Program-made: the position numbers and the translations under genes | Assembly (NCBI GenBank): GCA_001730015.1 | Contig: MDLA01000081.1 | Span: forward strand, 35,191 to 99,190 | Direction: 5' to 3' | Length of the DNA stretch: 64,000 bases | From: Chromatiales bacterium (ex Bugula neritina AB1) | GTDB taxonomy: Bacteria; Pseudomonadota; Gammaproteobacteria; Granulosicoccales; Granulosicoccaceae | Notes under the pieces: model-generated | Databases searched by the model: none | Seen by the model: only the letters and a program-made list of their open reading frames with translations | Told to the model about the DNA's origin: nothing | In this document: positions 42,067 to 51,148 of the stretch, one piece after another | How positions within the stretch are numbered: the stretch's first letter is position 1 | Layout: each line of letters begins with the position of its first letter

Positions 42067-43491
42067 ATGAAACCCTGGGTTGAAACACACTCGACCATGC
42101 ACGCAGATATCCAGCTTACCGTAGCTGATTTACAGCCCGTGCAAGGCTTATCCGATCAATACGACGATGCAATATTCGCCTTATGCATGATCGATAGCTG
42201 CCCGCAGGTAACGTCGTCCATGCCGATTGACAATCGCTTTTGTCACCAGCTGCGGCGAGCTGTCGACGCCGATACAGTTTATCTTTGCGACCGTCAAACA
42301 CTGAAGATCCTGGCTACCACGTCAACCACTACCGGCGTTGATGCCGACACCCAGACACTACACGCTGCACTGACCTCAATGGTGAGCGACTTGCAGAATT
42401 GCTCTGCAGCTGTGCACGTACCCGATATCCGCGTATTCACCGATCAGGAGAAACTCAATTTCGCTGTGATTCCCGTAGGAACTGCAGACGACAAAATTGC
42501 AGTTGTTGTCGATGCCGATCACTCTATCCGCAACTTCAATCAGTACTACGCAGACTGCGTGCGTGAGCTATATTCCTGCCACACCACGGAATGCTACAAA
42601 CGCGACCCCTACGTAACCGGTGTGGAGATCAGTCCGCCGACAACGAGGGAAATACAAACGCATATCTTTGACGGTCTCAATCGCCGCTATCGAACTACCA
42701 GTGCCAGAATTAATGAACGACGTTTCGAAATTTTTTCTGAAGATCTTCAAAAGATCTCGGTGCAATTTGAAAAAATTCAGGAACTGGAGAACTCCGGGCA
42801 CACTGCCGTGTGGGGCTGGGAAGTAGTTGCCGTCCACCAGGAAACAGATCTGTTTCCACAGCAACTATTTGCCACTGCCGAAGAATGGGGCGAGCAATTT
42901 CGCACAGCTCTTGACCTGCATACGCTGACGGAAGCGGCTTATCGTTACAAGACCGTCTGTGAAGCAGAAAACCTGATTCACTTCAGCGATACAAAACCAC
43001 TTTGCATCAGTGTTTATCCCCAGACCCTGCAGCAACCGGATTACATTGCCATGTTGCGTGACCTAACGGAAAAAGTGGTCACACACGGCGCCAGGCTGGT
43101 ATTCGAAATTTCGGAAAAACTCTCGCTCGCCAGCGACAATTCAGTAGAAAGTCTGCCTGAACTCAATAGCTTCGCCACTCAGTTACAGGCACTTCGGGAT
43201 GAGTTTGGAATTCGTATAGCTCTCGATGCATTCGGCGAAGGGAATTCGTCTCTGTCACGATTTATCTGCCTGGAACCAGATATCGTAAAGATAGATCGCT
43301 CCGTGCTATCAGGCAATGGCAACAAGCTACTTGAACTTTTAAAACGCTTTTCAGAATTGTCCGGCAAGCGAGGACCTCTGGAAATAATAATGGAAAGCGT
43401 AGAGCACGAGAGCATACCCGAACAAAGCGACAAATTATCCGGTCGCCAACGCTTTCATTCACGGCTGGGCGAACACAGCGCAACAGCATAG
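42067..43491 (+). CDS. GAF-like/EAL-domain protein with altered C terminus
   Basis: The ATG at 42067 gives 474 residues (frame open from 41995). The N-terminal half resembles a GAF-type sensor. The C-terminal half is an EAL domain with WGWEVVAV (Glu of the EAL signature), LVFEISEK (second catalytic Glu), LDAFGEGNSSLSRF (the DDFG motif changed to DAFG), PDIVKIDRSVL (Lys) and IIMESVEHE (Glu). The usual final QG-x-x-x-x-x-P is missing; the frame ends in an unrelated RQRFHSRLGEHSATA. In the +1 frame from about 43430 the DNA reads AFIHGWANTAQQ, which resembles that final motif, so a frameshift is likely. If active it would cleave cyclic di-GMP, but the loss of an Asp and the C-terminal change make it doubtful. 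Confidence 0.75.
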   Translation: MKPWVETHSTMHADIQLTVADLQPVQGLSDQYDDAIFALCMIDSCPQVTSSMPIDNRFCHQLRRAVDADTVYLCDRQTLKILATTSTTTGVDADTQTLHAALTSMVSDLQNCSAAVHVPDIRVFTDQEKLNFAVIPVGTADDKIAVVVDADHSIRNFNQYYADCVRELYSCHTTECYKRDPYVTGVEISPPTTREIQTHIFDGLNRRYRTTSARINERRFEIFSEDLQKISVQFEKIQELENSGHTAVWGWEVVAVHQETDLFPQQLFATAEEWGEQFRTALDLHTLTEAAYRYKTVCEAENLIHFSDTKPLCISVYPQTLQQPDYIAMLRDLTEKVVTHGARLVFEISEKLSLASDNSVESLPELNSFATQLQALRDEFGIRIALDAFGEGNSSLSRFICLEPDIVKIDRSVLSGNGNKLLELLKRFSELSGKRGPLEIIMESVEHESIPEQSDKLSGRQRFHSRLGEHSATA

Positions 43492-43594
43492 CACTGGTGC
43501 TGTTAAATTAGTGTGATTGATGGGCACTAGCCAGGTTAGGTGGCTATAGTACGCCGGGTTATCATGAGCCAGCTACCTTTACAGATCTATAGAA

Positions 43595-44128
43595 TTAGCC
43601 TGCCCAGGGAAACAACGCCTGTAGTGACTTTCGATCAAACGAGCGCAGGGTCTGCATATTTCTTTCGGGTATAGCCAACGTATTACCAGCATCAACCGCT
43701 TTGCTCACAGACTCAACCCTGAGTAACTGGACTATGGGTACCGGCGCACGATTGGTGTAATTAGAAGCATCGTCAGCCGCCTCGTCTGCAAATAGATATC
43801 CAGGATGGAAAGATGCCAATTGAAGTTGACCTTCAAGATCAAGTTCAACGAGAAGTTGCTCGACGTCATCGAGGAAATCGTTAAAATCAAGGAAGTCCGA
43901 CAAGCCGTTTTGCAAAATTATTAAAACAGTTTCCACTGAGCTCGATAGTAACTCACTGGCCTGTGAATTTATATGTTGCAGATAGTCTTTTCGCTGTTCA
44001 CAGATAGTAATACGGACCTCACCATTCTCCCATGGAATTCGTGCATACGGGCACAGTGACAGTCCGAGTACACAGTCTTCAATCCAACGACCGATGAGGT
44101 CAATCGTGCTATCAGATTCAGATGACAT
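43595..44128 (-). CDS. DUF1415 protein
   Basis: The ATG at 44128 (MSSESDSTIDL) is preferred; the frame is open to 44176. The 177-residue protein begins with the DUF1415 hallmark IGRWIEDCVLGLSLCPYAR and continues with FNDFLDDVEQLLVELDLEGQ, LASFHPGYLFADEA and a C-terminal RAPVPIVQLLRVESV. The family is widespread in gammaproteobacteria, with no proven function. It is alone, with a gene-poor stretch upstream. Confidence 0.88.
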   Translation of the reverse strand: MSSESDSTIDLIGRWIEDCVLGLSLCPYARIPWENGEVRITICEQRKDYLQHINSQASELLSSSVETVLIILQNGLSDFLDFNDFLDDVEQLLVELDLEGQLQLASFHPGYLFADEAADDASNYTNRAPVPIVQLLRVESVSKAVDAGNTLAIPERNMQTLRSFDRKSLQALFPWAG

Positions 44129-44704
44129 GCTAAAATGTTGATTCCGGTTGGTAAAACTAACATTGCCCGCGTACACTTCAGACTTACAGTACGGTTCCGC
44201 ACTGAATATCTTATGATTTTTGAAGACTAAAACGACTATTGCATTCCCTGCCAGGTTTCCTGCCCCCTGACTGTGCTACCTACCTGTACCCAGGCAATGA
44301 TAATCGATAACAGTAACGTGGTTCGTTTTTTTAGTTCTTATCACTGTCCGTTATAGAACTAAACACGGCTTACCCGAGCCATCGCATAACTAAAAATCAA
44401 ATCGTTGCCTGGTGTATTTTTCCAGCACTCTCATCAGTGCCGAAACACTTGCAAATGCAGCCGTGTTGGCCGATGATGAAACCGTCCGGATAATTCCAAT
44501 TGGCAACGGTTAATTCTTCAGGCAGGTGTTCCGACAGATCACAACAGGCAATTTAGCCGTTGTTGACACCCCGTTCATAGTAAAGGCAAGTTAAGGTGTT
44601 TGCCGCATGTTGATTTAATAATCGCCAATGGCTTCAGAACAAAAGAGATCAGGCAGACAACAGGCAGGGAAACCACTGTTACCTCAAACCTTTAGGGACT
44701 GACA
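44129..44704. other. Gene-poor region before the DUF1932 oxidoreductase
   Basis: About 575 bases hold promoters for the divergent DUF1415 and oxidoreductase genes. A 33-codon frame at 44412-44513 reads STLISAETLANAAVLADDE and then stops; it vaguely recalls the start of a rhodanese-type sulfurtransferase, but it is too short to call a pseudogene. No RNA gene or clear hairpin is seen. Confidence 0.45.
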
Positions 44705-45553
44705 ATGACAACCACCACAATCGGTCTACTACATCCGGGAGCCATGGGAGTCACTCTAGGCAACAGTGCTGTATCCGCCGGCCACCCGGTACTTTGGGCA
44801 GGCGACCAGCGCAGCGAAGCGTCACATGACCGCGCACAATCCGCTGGCCTGACAGACGTCCACACGGTAGAAGCGCTGGTCAGTCAAAGCGATATAATCT
44901 TCTCAATCTGCCCGCCGCATGCCGCTGTCACTGTGGCCGAATCTGTCGCACAGGCCGGCTTCAAAGGTATCTTCGTCGATGCCAATGCCGTATCAACCGA
45001 CACCACTGCCACTATTCAATCAATCATTGAAAGTAAAAACGCTACCTTCGTAGATGGCGGCATTATCGGACCACCCGCTGTACAGCAGGATACCACCCGG
45101 CTGTATGTGTCCGGTCCGGCGGCCGGGCAAATCGAAGAGATTTTCGAAGAAACCCTTATGCAAGGGCTCGCGATCAGCGAACACATCGGCGATGCATCCG
45201 CCTTGAAAATGGCCTATGCCGCTTATACCAAAGGGCACAGCGCCTTGCTTTTGTTGTCCCGTGCACTGGCCAAAGCCAATGGAATTGAAAAACATCTGCT
45301 AAATGAATGGGCGTTATCGCAGCCACACCTTGCGAGCCTATGTGAGCGGGAAGGTCGGACTGCTGCGAAAAAAGCCTGGCGTTTTAATGGGGAAATGCGA
45401 GAAATTGCTAATACTATGGAACATAGTGCCCTTCCGGGAGATATTCACGAAGGGGCTGCCAAAATCTATGATCGCCTTGTCTCATTTCAGCATAGCGCTG
45501 AGGCACCCAGTGTTGCAGATACGCTGGAACAGCTGGTTAAAAATACTGATTAG
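44705..45553 (+). CDS. NAD(P)-dependent beta-hydroxyacid dehydrogenase-like protein (DUF1932)
   Basis: The 282-residue protein has an N-terminal NAD(P)-binding domain ([20 protein letters not shown]), the hinge [11 protein letters not shown] and [20 protein letters not shown], and a helical C-terminal DUF1932 domain with [19 protein letters not shown]. The lysine in [10 protein letters not shown] corresponds to the catalytic Lys of 6-phosphogluconate and 3-hydroxyisobutyrate dehydrogenases. The substrate is unknown. Its end overlaps convergent ttcA by four bases. Confidence 0.85.
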   Translation: MTTTTIGLLHPGAMGVTLGNSAVSAGHPVLWAGDQRSEASHDRAQSAGLTDVHTVEALVSQSDIIFSICPPHAAVTVAESVAQAGFKGIFVDANAVSTDTTATIQSIIESKNATFVDGGIIGPPAVQQDTTRLYVSGPAAGQIEEIFEETLMQGLAISEHIGDASALKMAYAAYTKGHSALLLLSRALAKANGIEKHLLNEWALSQPHLASLCEREGRTAAKKAWRFNGEMREIANTMEHSALPGDIHEGAAKIYDRLVSFQHSAEAPSVADTLEQLVKNTD

Positions 45554-46434
45554 CTGTCCAGTCTGAACACATCATTTGTTGCTGTAACTGTAGTTGCTGG
45601 CAACCACTGCAGTACATGCTCGCTACTCGTCGCAGTCTCGCGAGCATCAGCAGCCAGGTTTTCAAAATCAAACAAACTCCGGTCGGCCAGTTGTGACGGT
45701 TTAACGTTTCGTATCGCCGTGAAAATCGATTCGACACGACCGGGAAACTTTTTGTCCCATTCGCGCAGCATGTCTTTAGTTAACTGACGTTGCAGGTTCG
45801 GTTGTGAACCACATAAATCACACGGTATGATTGGATATTCTTTTTGCGCGGCGTACAACTCGATATCTTTTTCCTTACAATAAGCCAGTGGCCTGATAAC
45901 TACGTTTTTACCATCATCGCTGCGCAGCTTCGGCGGCATCGCCTGCAAGCTCCCGCCATGAAACATATTTAGAAAAAGCGTTTCTATGATGTCATCACGG
46001 TGATGGCCCAACGCAATTTTATTGTATCCATGCTGTTCCGCAAACCCGTATAGAGTTCCCCGCCGCAATCGGGAACACAGCCCACAGGTAGTTCTTCCCT
46101 CAGGAATCACCCGCTTTACTACGGAATAGGTATCGCGCTCAATAATATGGTATTCAACCCCTATCGACTGCAGGTACTGTGGCAGCACGTGCTCCGGAAA
46201 ATTCGGTTGCTTTTGATCAAGGTTGACAGCAGTAACAGAAAATTTGATCGGCGCGCTGCGTAGCAGACTAAGCAGCATATCGAGCATGGTGTAGGAATCT
46301 TTACCACCGGAAAGGCAGACCATAATCCGGTCTCCTTCCTCAATCATGTTGTAGTCGACGATTGCCTCGGCAGTGTTACGACGTAATCGCTTGCCGAGCT
46401 TATTGAATTCGTACCGGGGCTTGGGCTTTGGCAT
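45550..46434 (-). CDS. ttcA: tRNA 2-thiocytidine biosynthesis protein TtcA
   Basis: The 294-residue protein has the PP-loop [10 protein letters not shown], the Fe-S-binding C-x-x-C in [13 protein letters not shown] and a third conserved Cys in [14 protein letters not shown], followed by [14 protein letters not shown]. TtcA thiolates cytidine 32 of several tRNAs. The length and all cysteines match the active family. Confidence 0.97.
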   Translation of the reverse strand: MPKPKPRYEFNKLGKRLRRNTAEAIVDYNMIEEGDRIMVCLSGGKDSYTMLDMLLSLLRSAPIKFSVTAVNLDQKQPNFPEHVLPQYLQSIGVEYHIIERDTYSVVKRVIPEGRTTCGLCSRLRRGTLYGFAEQHGYNKIALGHHRDDIIETLFLNMFHGGSLQAMPPKLRSDDGKNVVIRPLAYCKEKDIELYAAQKEYPIIPCDLCGSQPNLQRQLTKDMLREWDKKFPGRVESIFTAIRNVKPSQLADRSLFDFENLAADARETATSSEHVLQWLPATTVTATNDVFRLDS

Positions 46435-46565
46435 TGGTGCTTGAATCAGAAATATTTACCTGATTCTAGTGGATAAGCTGGTACTGGTATAGGGCTGCTT
46501 GCGAAATGTGGTTACCGGAAGGGAACGGTAACGCCCTGCAACCCCGGTAAATACACCGCGATTTA

Positions 46566-46820
46566 TCAGCTCGCCGTGGGATTCAATATTACCAACTGAT
46601 CGTTGTTTAACCGGGAAGCCTGCACGCCGCAGCTGAAGAATTCCTCAATACTGGCTGTCGAGTAACTGCGAAAACAGGCATAGAGGTATTTCGCGCATTC
46701 AGCATTACTGCACCGCACTAATCCTTCGTTGTAGGCATTCGCTACCTGCTGATTGATATCTGCAGAGTGCGACGTGGTCGCTACGCTCAACAATAAACCG
46801 ATAACCGCTGCTTTCATCAT
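46566..46820 (-). CDS. Small exported cysteine-containing protein, unknown
   Basis: The 84-residue product has a signal peptide (MMKAAVIGLLLSVATTSHSA, cleavage near residue 20) and a mature part of about 64 residues. Four cysteines, in RCSNAECAKYLYACFRSY and FFSCGVQ, could form two disulfides in the periplasm. I recognise no family. It stands alone downstream of ttcA and next to a 16-bp tandem array. Confidence 0.6.
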   Translation of the reverse strand: MMKAAVIGLLLSVATTSHSADINQQVANAYNEGLVRCSNAECAKYLYACFRSYSTASIEEFFSCGVQASRLNNDQLVILNPTAS

Positions 46821-46918
46821 TGCTACCGCTCCAGCTCAATATGCTAAAAGATCTGTAAAGGCCATTCCTTGTGTCGGCAATAACAGCCTATACAATTTTC
46901 CTCCAGAGGTACTCTACG

Positions 46919-46998
46919 ATCTGTCCACAACGGGATCTGTCCACAACGGGATCTGCCCACAACGGGATCTGCCCACAACGGGATCTGTCCACACCGGA
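46919..46998 (+). repeat. 16-bp tandem repeat array
   Basis: Four tandem units of ATCTGTCCACAACGGG (46919-46934, 46935-46950, 46951-46966, 46967-46982) are followed by a degenerate fifth. Units three and four have C for T at position 6. The period is not a multiple of three, so the 109-codon frame across it is not a gene. The TCCACA core distantly recalls a DnaA box, but no replication gene is nearby. Confidence 0.9.
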
Positions 46999-47188
46999 CT
47001 TTACCCGGATCAAACGGATTTGAACGAAATTTTAGAGCGGCTTATCGCCTTGAAACCTGTCGGCGCCAGTATATTCATTTAGCTACAGAATTCTGGTACT
47101 TGTATCTACAATCGGTAAATCAAAATCCTTACATCTACCAGCTAAAGTACGTCTAGCGGCAACTGGCCGAACCATAAAGGGCAGATTT

Positions 47189-47614
47189 TTGTATTTACAA
47201 ACTCCACCTCCCAAACCATCAGAAGTTGCATTGTGGGCCGCTCGAATACCCTACATCGGGCTGGTCGCCCTGCATCACTGGTTTGTCATTGAGCAAAGCG
47301 GTGTGAAAACACGCTGGGAAGTCTGGCAAAGTAAAGCGGCAGGAGGCACCAGCTGGGGTCACCTGCATCGTGATCTGATGGCGCCGGAAAGCTGGCCTCA
47401 CCCGGCGAAACCGCAATTGTTGCAGCAATGGCACGCCGACAACGCAACTCAATTAACCTCCCGCATTGAGTCATCTCCTGAACACTATCCATGGCGCGAG
47501 CAATACCGATACTGGCCAGGCCCGAACAGCAACACGTATGTGCAATGGGTGCTGCAAAACGAATTGAAACTGGGCTGGCGGGCACCCGGTAGAGGCTATG
47601 TAGTATTTGCCTGA
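47189..47614 (+). CDS. DUF3750-like protein
   Basis: The 141-residue protein (TTG start at 47189, AGGG about ten bases before) has ARIPYIGLVALHHWFVIEQ, RWEVWQSKAAGGTSWGHLH and the DUF3750 hallmark YRYWPGPNSNTYVQWVLQNE. The conserved His, Cys/Ser-type and Asn residues recall a papain-like amidase fold, but function is unproven. There is no signal peptide and it stands alone. Confidence 0.75.
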   Translation: MYLQTPPPKPSEVALWAARIPYIGLVALHHWFVIEQSGVKTRWEVWQSKAAGGTSWGHLHRDLMAPESWPHPAKPQLLQQWHADNATQLTSRIESSPEHYPWREQYRYWPGPNSNTYVQWVLQNELKLGWRAPGRGYVVFA

Positions 47615-47851
47615 CGTTACCTCATTTGAAACCAGATTCTCAGCGCGTAAATATCATCCACCGGACTATAATCATTGTGGCAGTTTGTGGGCGCATGACA
47701 GCGGATCTCCGAAGATGAGAAGCACTTGTTATTCAGACACCTGTGAGATCATCGTAAAGAGGCATTAAATAAGCTGCCGCTTCCGCCGCTAAAAAGCCAA
47801 CAGCGTCACTTTTTCGCAGTGCGCTGTAACAAATTTAGGGAAAAAATTGCA

Positions 47852-48826
47852 ATGGTAGAGCGCAGTTCACCAAGGGATAAAGTCCCTGATCAAGCGGACA
47901 GCTCCCAGCTTGAGATACTGATGTTTAGCCTTGAAGGTAAGGATGAAGCCGGGAGACAGACCCTGTACGGGATAAATGTCTTCAAGGTTAAAGAAATAGT
48001 AACCCTGCCCCGCTTGTACCAAAAGCCCAATAGCCACAAGTTCGCCGCCGGGATGGCCAATATCCGTGGCGTGGCTGTTCCGGTTGTGGATCTGCAGGAA
48101 TACTATGACTATCGCAAATCCAATAATCAGAGCATTCTGATTCTTACCGAATTTAGCGGAACCACACAGGGTTTTATCGTTCACGAAGTCGATCGCATTA
48201 TTCAACTCGACTGGCAGAACATCAACCAGCCACCTGAGATGATCACCGAACTGGCGGGGGTAAACCACGGCAGTACCTTGACGGGCATCAGCCTGCTGTC
48301 TGACGATGAAATGTTAATTGTCGTTGATTTCGAAAAAATCATTTCAGAAGTGCTGGGTAACGGAATCGATGTTGTTGAGGAGGCAACACTGCAAAAAAGT
48401 GTCTCGGATCTTAAGGTGTTCTTTGCAGATGATTCTCTGGTTGCACGAAAGCAGATTAGTAGAATTCTCGATAAAATGGGAATCGAATACCAATGCGCAA
48501 AAGACGGACAGCAAGCATTGGAAATGCTCGATGTGCAGGCAAAGGCTGCAGCAGCGAACGGCCAGAGTCTGTCGCAATCGCTGCACGCCATAATTACCGA
48601 CGTCGAAATGCCCAAAATGGATGGCTACATGCTGACCAGCAAGATTAAGCAGGATCAACGATTCAATAACATCCCGGTCATGATGCATTCATCAATATCC
48701 GCAGAGCAATCAATACGTAAGGGTACAGAAGTCGGTGTCGATGCCTACATTACGAAGCTTCAGCCAAAAGAATTTTCGGAAGCATTAAACAAACTGGTCA
48801 CCCCGGGTCTCTCGTCCGCCGCCTAA
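47852..48826 (+). CDS. cheV: Chemotaxis protein CheV (CheW-receiver fusion)
   Basis: The ATG at 47852 gives 324 residues. The first half is a CheW domain (YGINVFKVKEIVTLPRLYQK, MANIRGVAVPVVDLQEYY, VHEVDRIIQLDWQNI). The second half is a receiver domain with FFADDSLVARKQISRIL (acidic pocket), the phospho-acceptor Asp in IITDVEMPKMDGYM and the late Lys in YITKLQPKEFS. CheV couples receptors to CheA and takes phosphate for adaptation. It is an orphan here; no other chemotaxis genes lie nearby. Confidence 0.93.
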   Translation: MVERSSPRDKVPDQADSSQLEILMFSLEGKDEAGRQTLYGINVFKVKEIVTLPRLYQKPNSHKFAAGMANIRGVAVPVVDLQEYYDYRKSNNQSILILTEFSGTTQGFIVHEVDRIIQLDWQNINQPPEMITELAGVNHGSTLTGISLLSDDEMLIVVDFEKIISEVLGNGIDVVEEATLQKSVSDLKVFFADDSLVARKQISRILDKMGIEYQCAKDGQQALEMLDVQAKAAAANGQSLSQSLHAIITDVEMPKMDGYMLTSKIKQDQRFNNIPVMMHSSISAEQSIRKGTEVGVDAYITKLQPKEFSEALNKLVTPGLSSAA

Positions 48827-49121
48827 GCGGTAACCTGTTGGCTGCCTGAGAACCAGGGTCGTAGCGTGGATTTGAGATTTTGAACACAATAGCTGCTAAA
48901 TAAACTTATTCGCGGCAGAGCATTCATCCTCGCATAGCCACCTCAGGCTGTAACTGCAGCCACGCAGCTAACAGTAATCAGCGAATGGTACTGTCTCCAC
49001 CTTAGGCAATCTCCTGAGAAGCCACTGGTATTGGTAATTTCCGGCGCGTACAGCCAGGCCTATTGACAGGTAAAATTAAACCCTGTTAATTAGGCTTTAC
49101 CAATTTGCCAGAAGCAACGCC
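48827..49121. other. Intergenic region between cheV and the DUF364 gene
   Basis: About 295 bases hold no gene or RNA. A fair sigma-70 promoter can be read at 49063-49091: TTGACA, 17 bases, TTAATT, about 30 bases before the ATG of the next gene. Confidence 0.5.
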
Positions 49122-49961
49122 ATGAGCACGCTCGCAGACGATCTGCTCTCAGTCGTCGATCAAATCGCCCGGCAAATCGACCTGCCGCTGATTCGAAGTT
49201 TTGATCTCGCGCCGGTGGAATCACCGCCAGCAAGCCGGAAAAACAATTTCGCCGCACTCTGCCTTGAAGACGGTTCACTCGGGCTGACTTACGTTGCGCT
49301 CGACGGCGCTCTGGCCAGGCTGAAAAATAACCCCGTGATCGACTCACTGCCAACCACCAGTGCCGTGGAAATAGCCAGCCTGTACGCAGGCGATGAGGGC
49401 TGGGAACGAGCACTCGGACTAGCAGCTATCAACGCCATCAGCCAGCATGTTCTGGCGAGACAAAACGTTTTCTCCCCGATGGAAGACACATTCACAGCAC
49501 TTGAGCCTACGCTCGACGATCATATCGGTATGGTTGGCTATTTCGGAAGACTTGTTGATCCACTAGCGAAAATGGGCATCCCGCTTACTGTCATTGAGCT
49601 TGACGAAACACTGGTACGCACAGACGCCCGGGTGGAGGTAACGCTTGATACTGGCAAACTGGCGCAGTGCAACAAAGTCATCGTCACTGGCACCACGCTT
49701 TTGAACCATACGCTTGACCACATTCTCGGGCACTGTACCCGGGCGAGCCGGGTTCTTATGGCAGGCCCGACTGCCAGCTGTCTGCCTGACCCCTTGTTCG
49801 AGCGAGGCGTGACGATCACCGGAGGGTTTCATGCCACTCCCGGTGGTAATTTTATTTCAAGCTGGAGAAGCGGCAAACGCTGGCGCGATGACGGGTTTCG
49901 ATACGCATTGTCGTTGCCCCGATACCCGGGATTTCAGACCTTGCTAGCCAGCAATAGTTGA
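49122..49961 (+). CDS. DUF364/DUF4213 Rossmann-like protein
   Basis: The 279-residue protein has an N-terminal DUF4213 part (about 1-110) and a C-terminal DUF364 Rossmann-like domain: HIGMVGYFGRLVDPLAKMG, VTGTTLLNHTLDHILGHC and LMAGPTASCLPDPLFERGVT. The family is called heavy-metal chelation from structural work, but its cellular task is unknown. It lies 108 bases before a TAXI binding-protein gene on the same strand and may share its transcription. Confidence 0.85.
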   Translation: MSTLADDLLSVVDQIARQIDLPLIRSFDLAPVESPPASRKNNFAALCLEDGSLGLTYVALDGALARLKNNPVIDSLPTTSAVEIASLYAGDEGWERALGLAAINAISQHVLARQNVFSPMEDTFTALEPTLDDHIGMVGYFGRLVDPLAKMGIPLTVIELDETLVRTDARVEVTLDTGKLAQCNKVIVTGTTLLNHTLDHILGHCTRASRVLMAGPTASCLPDPLFERGVTITGGFHATPGGNFISSWRSGKRWRDDGFRYALSLPRYPGFQTLLASNS

Positions 49962-50069
49962 CATATCACCAAAATTTGCACGCACTATTTGCCAATCCAC
50001 AGGCAAAAATGTTTCACTAACGATTAGCGATCATTCTGGATCGTTCTCAGATCAGGACTTAACTAAACA

Positions 50070-51035
50070 ATGAAACCAAACCGCATATTTCTCGCCACTG
50101 CATTTTCGGCAATGGCGGCCACATCGACGATCACAGTTGCTCAACAGCAATTCGTTTCAATCGGTACCGGAGGCGTGACAGGCGTCTATTACCCCACGGG
50201 TGGTGCTATCTGTCGCCTGGTGAATCAGGGCCGCAAAGAACACGGTATCCGTTGCTCGGCTGAATCAACCGGTGGATCAATCTACAACATCAACACAATC
50301 CGCAGTGGTGAACTGGAATTCGGCGTAGCCCAGTCCGACTGGCAGTACCACGCATACAATGGCACATCAAAATTTGAAGATCAGGGAAAATTCGACAACC
50401 TGCGTGCGGTTTTCTCTGTACACCCTGAGCCGGTCACCGTAATTGCCGGTGATTCATCAAATGTAGCCACCCTGACAGACGTAAAAGGCAAGCGACTGAA
50501 TATTGGTAACGCCGGCTCCGGAACCCGTGGTACCTGGGAAGTTATTGAAGCAGCACTCGGCTGGGAACGCGGCGATCTGAAACTTGCCACCGAAATGAAA
50601 TCTGCCGAAACCGGTGCCGCATTGTGCGACAACAAAATCGACGCCTACTTCTGGCTGGTTGGCCACCCGTCCGCATTAACTCAGGAAACACTGGCAAGCT
50701 GCGACGCTCATCTGGTTAACGTAGATGGCCCGGAAATCGACAAACTGGTTGCTGACAATTCGTTCTATCGCAAAGCAACCATCCCCGCCGGCATGTACAA
50801 CAACGCAGAAGACATCTCCACATTTGGCGTTGGCGCAACATTCGTCAGCAGCGCAGATGTCCCTGCTGAAGTCGTTTATGTTGTCGTTAAAGCGGTGTTC
50901 GAAAACATTGATGGCTTCCGTAAACTGCACCCGGCATTCGCCCATCTAAAAGAAGAAGAGATGATAAAAGATGGCTTGTCCGCACCATTGCACGATGGCG
51001 CAGTCAAGTACTACAAAGAACGAGGCTGGATGTAA
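50070..51035 (+). CDS. TAXI-family TRAP substrate-binding protein
   Basis: The 321-residue protein has a signal peptide cleaved near ITVAQ-QQ (residue 25) and the TAXI start QFVSIGTGGVTGVYYPTGGA. It continues with GIRCSAESTGGSIYNINTIR, FGVAQSDWQYHAYNG, LNIGNAGSGTRGTWE and a C-terminal GAVKYYKERGWM. TAXI proteins bind acidic ligands such as glutamate or other carboxylates. The fused permease gene follows after a strong terminator, an arrangement that keeps the binding protein abundant. Confidence 0.95.
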   Translation: MKPNRIFLATAFSAMAATSTITVAQQQFVSIGTGGVTGVYYPTGGAICRLVNQGRKEHGIRCSAESTGGSIYNINTIRSGELEFGVAQSDWQYHAYNGTSKFEDQGKFDNLRAVFSVHPEPVTVIAGDSSNVATLTDVKGKRLNIGNAGSGTRGTWEVIEAALGWERGDLKLATEMKSAETGAALCDNKIDAYFWLVGHPSALTQETLASCDAHLVNVDGPEIDKLVADNSFYRKATIPAGMYNNAEDISTFGVGATFVSSADVPAEVVYVVVKAVFENIDGFRKLHPAFAHLKEEEMIKDGLSAPLHDGAVKYYKERGWM

Positions 51036-51060
51036 ACAGTACTGAGAACCCGAGCATCTC

Positions 51061-51095
51061 AAAGCGGATTAGCCATCGGTTAATCCGCTTTTTTT
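51061..51095 (+). terminator. Terminator between the TAXI and permease genes
   Basis: A perfect 11-bp stem (AAAGCGGATTA with TAATCCGCTTT) with a nine-base loop runs into a T tract of seven. It lies 26 bases after the binding-protein stop. Confidence 0.93.
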
Positions 51096-51148
51096 ATACC
51101 CGTAGACCGTTCCCGGACCCTAGATGACAGCAAAGCGAGAATTAGAAC

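Noticed and set aside
44412..44513. 33-codon frame resembling the start of a rhodanese-type sulfurtransferase
   Set aside because: The resemblance is weak and the frame ends at once in all directions, so a pseudogene call is not supported.
46919..46998. Chromosomal or plasmid origin with DnaA boxes
   Set aside because: The units match the DnaA box poorly, and there is no dnaA, rep, par or AT-rich unwinding region nearby.
46753..47082. 109-codon frame across the 16-bp array
   Set aside because: The 16-base period shifts the frame in every unit, and part of the frame is antisense to the small exported protein.
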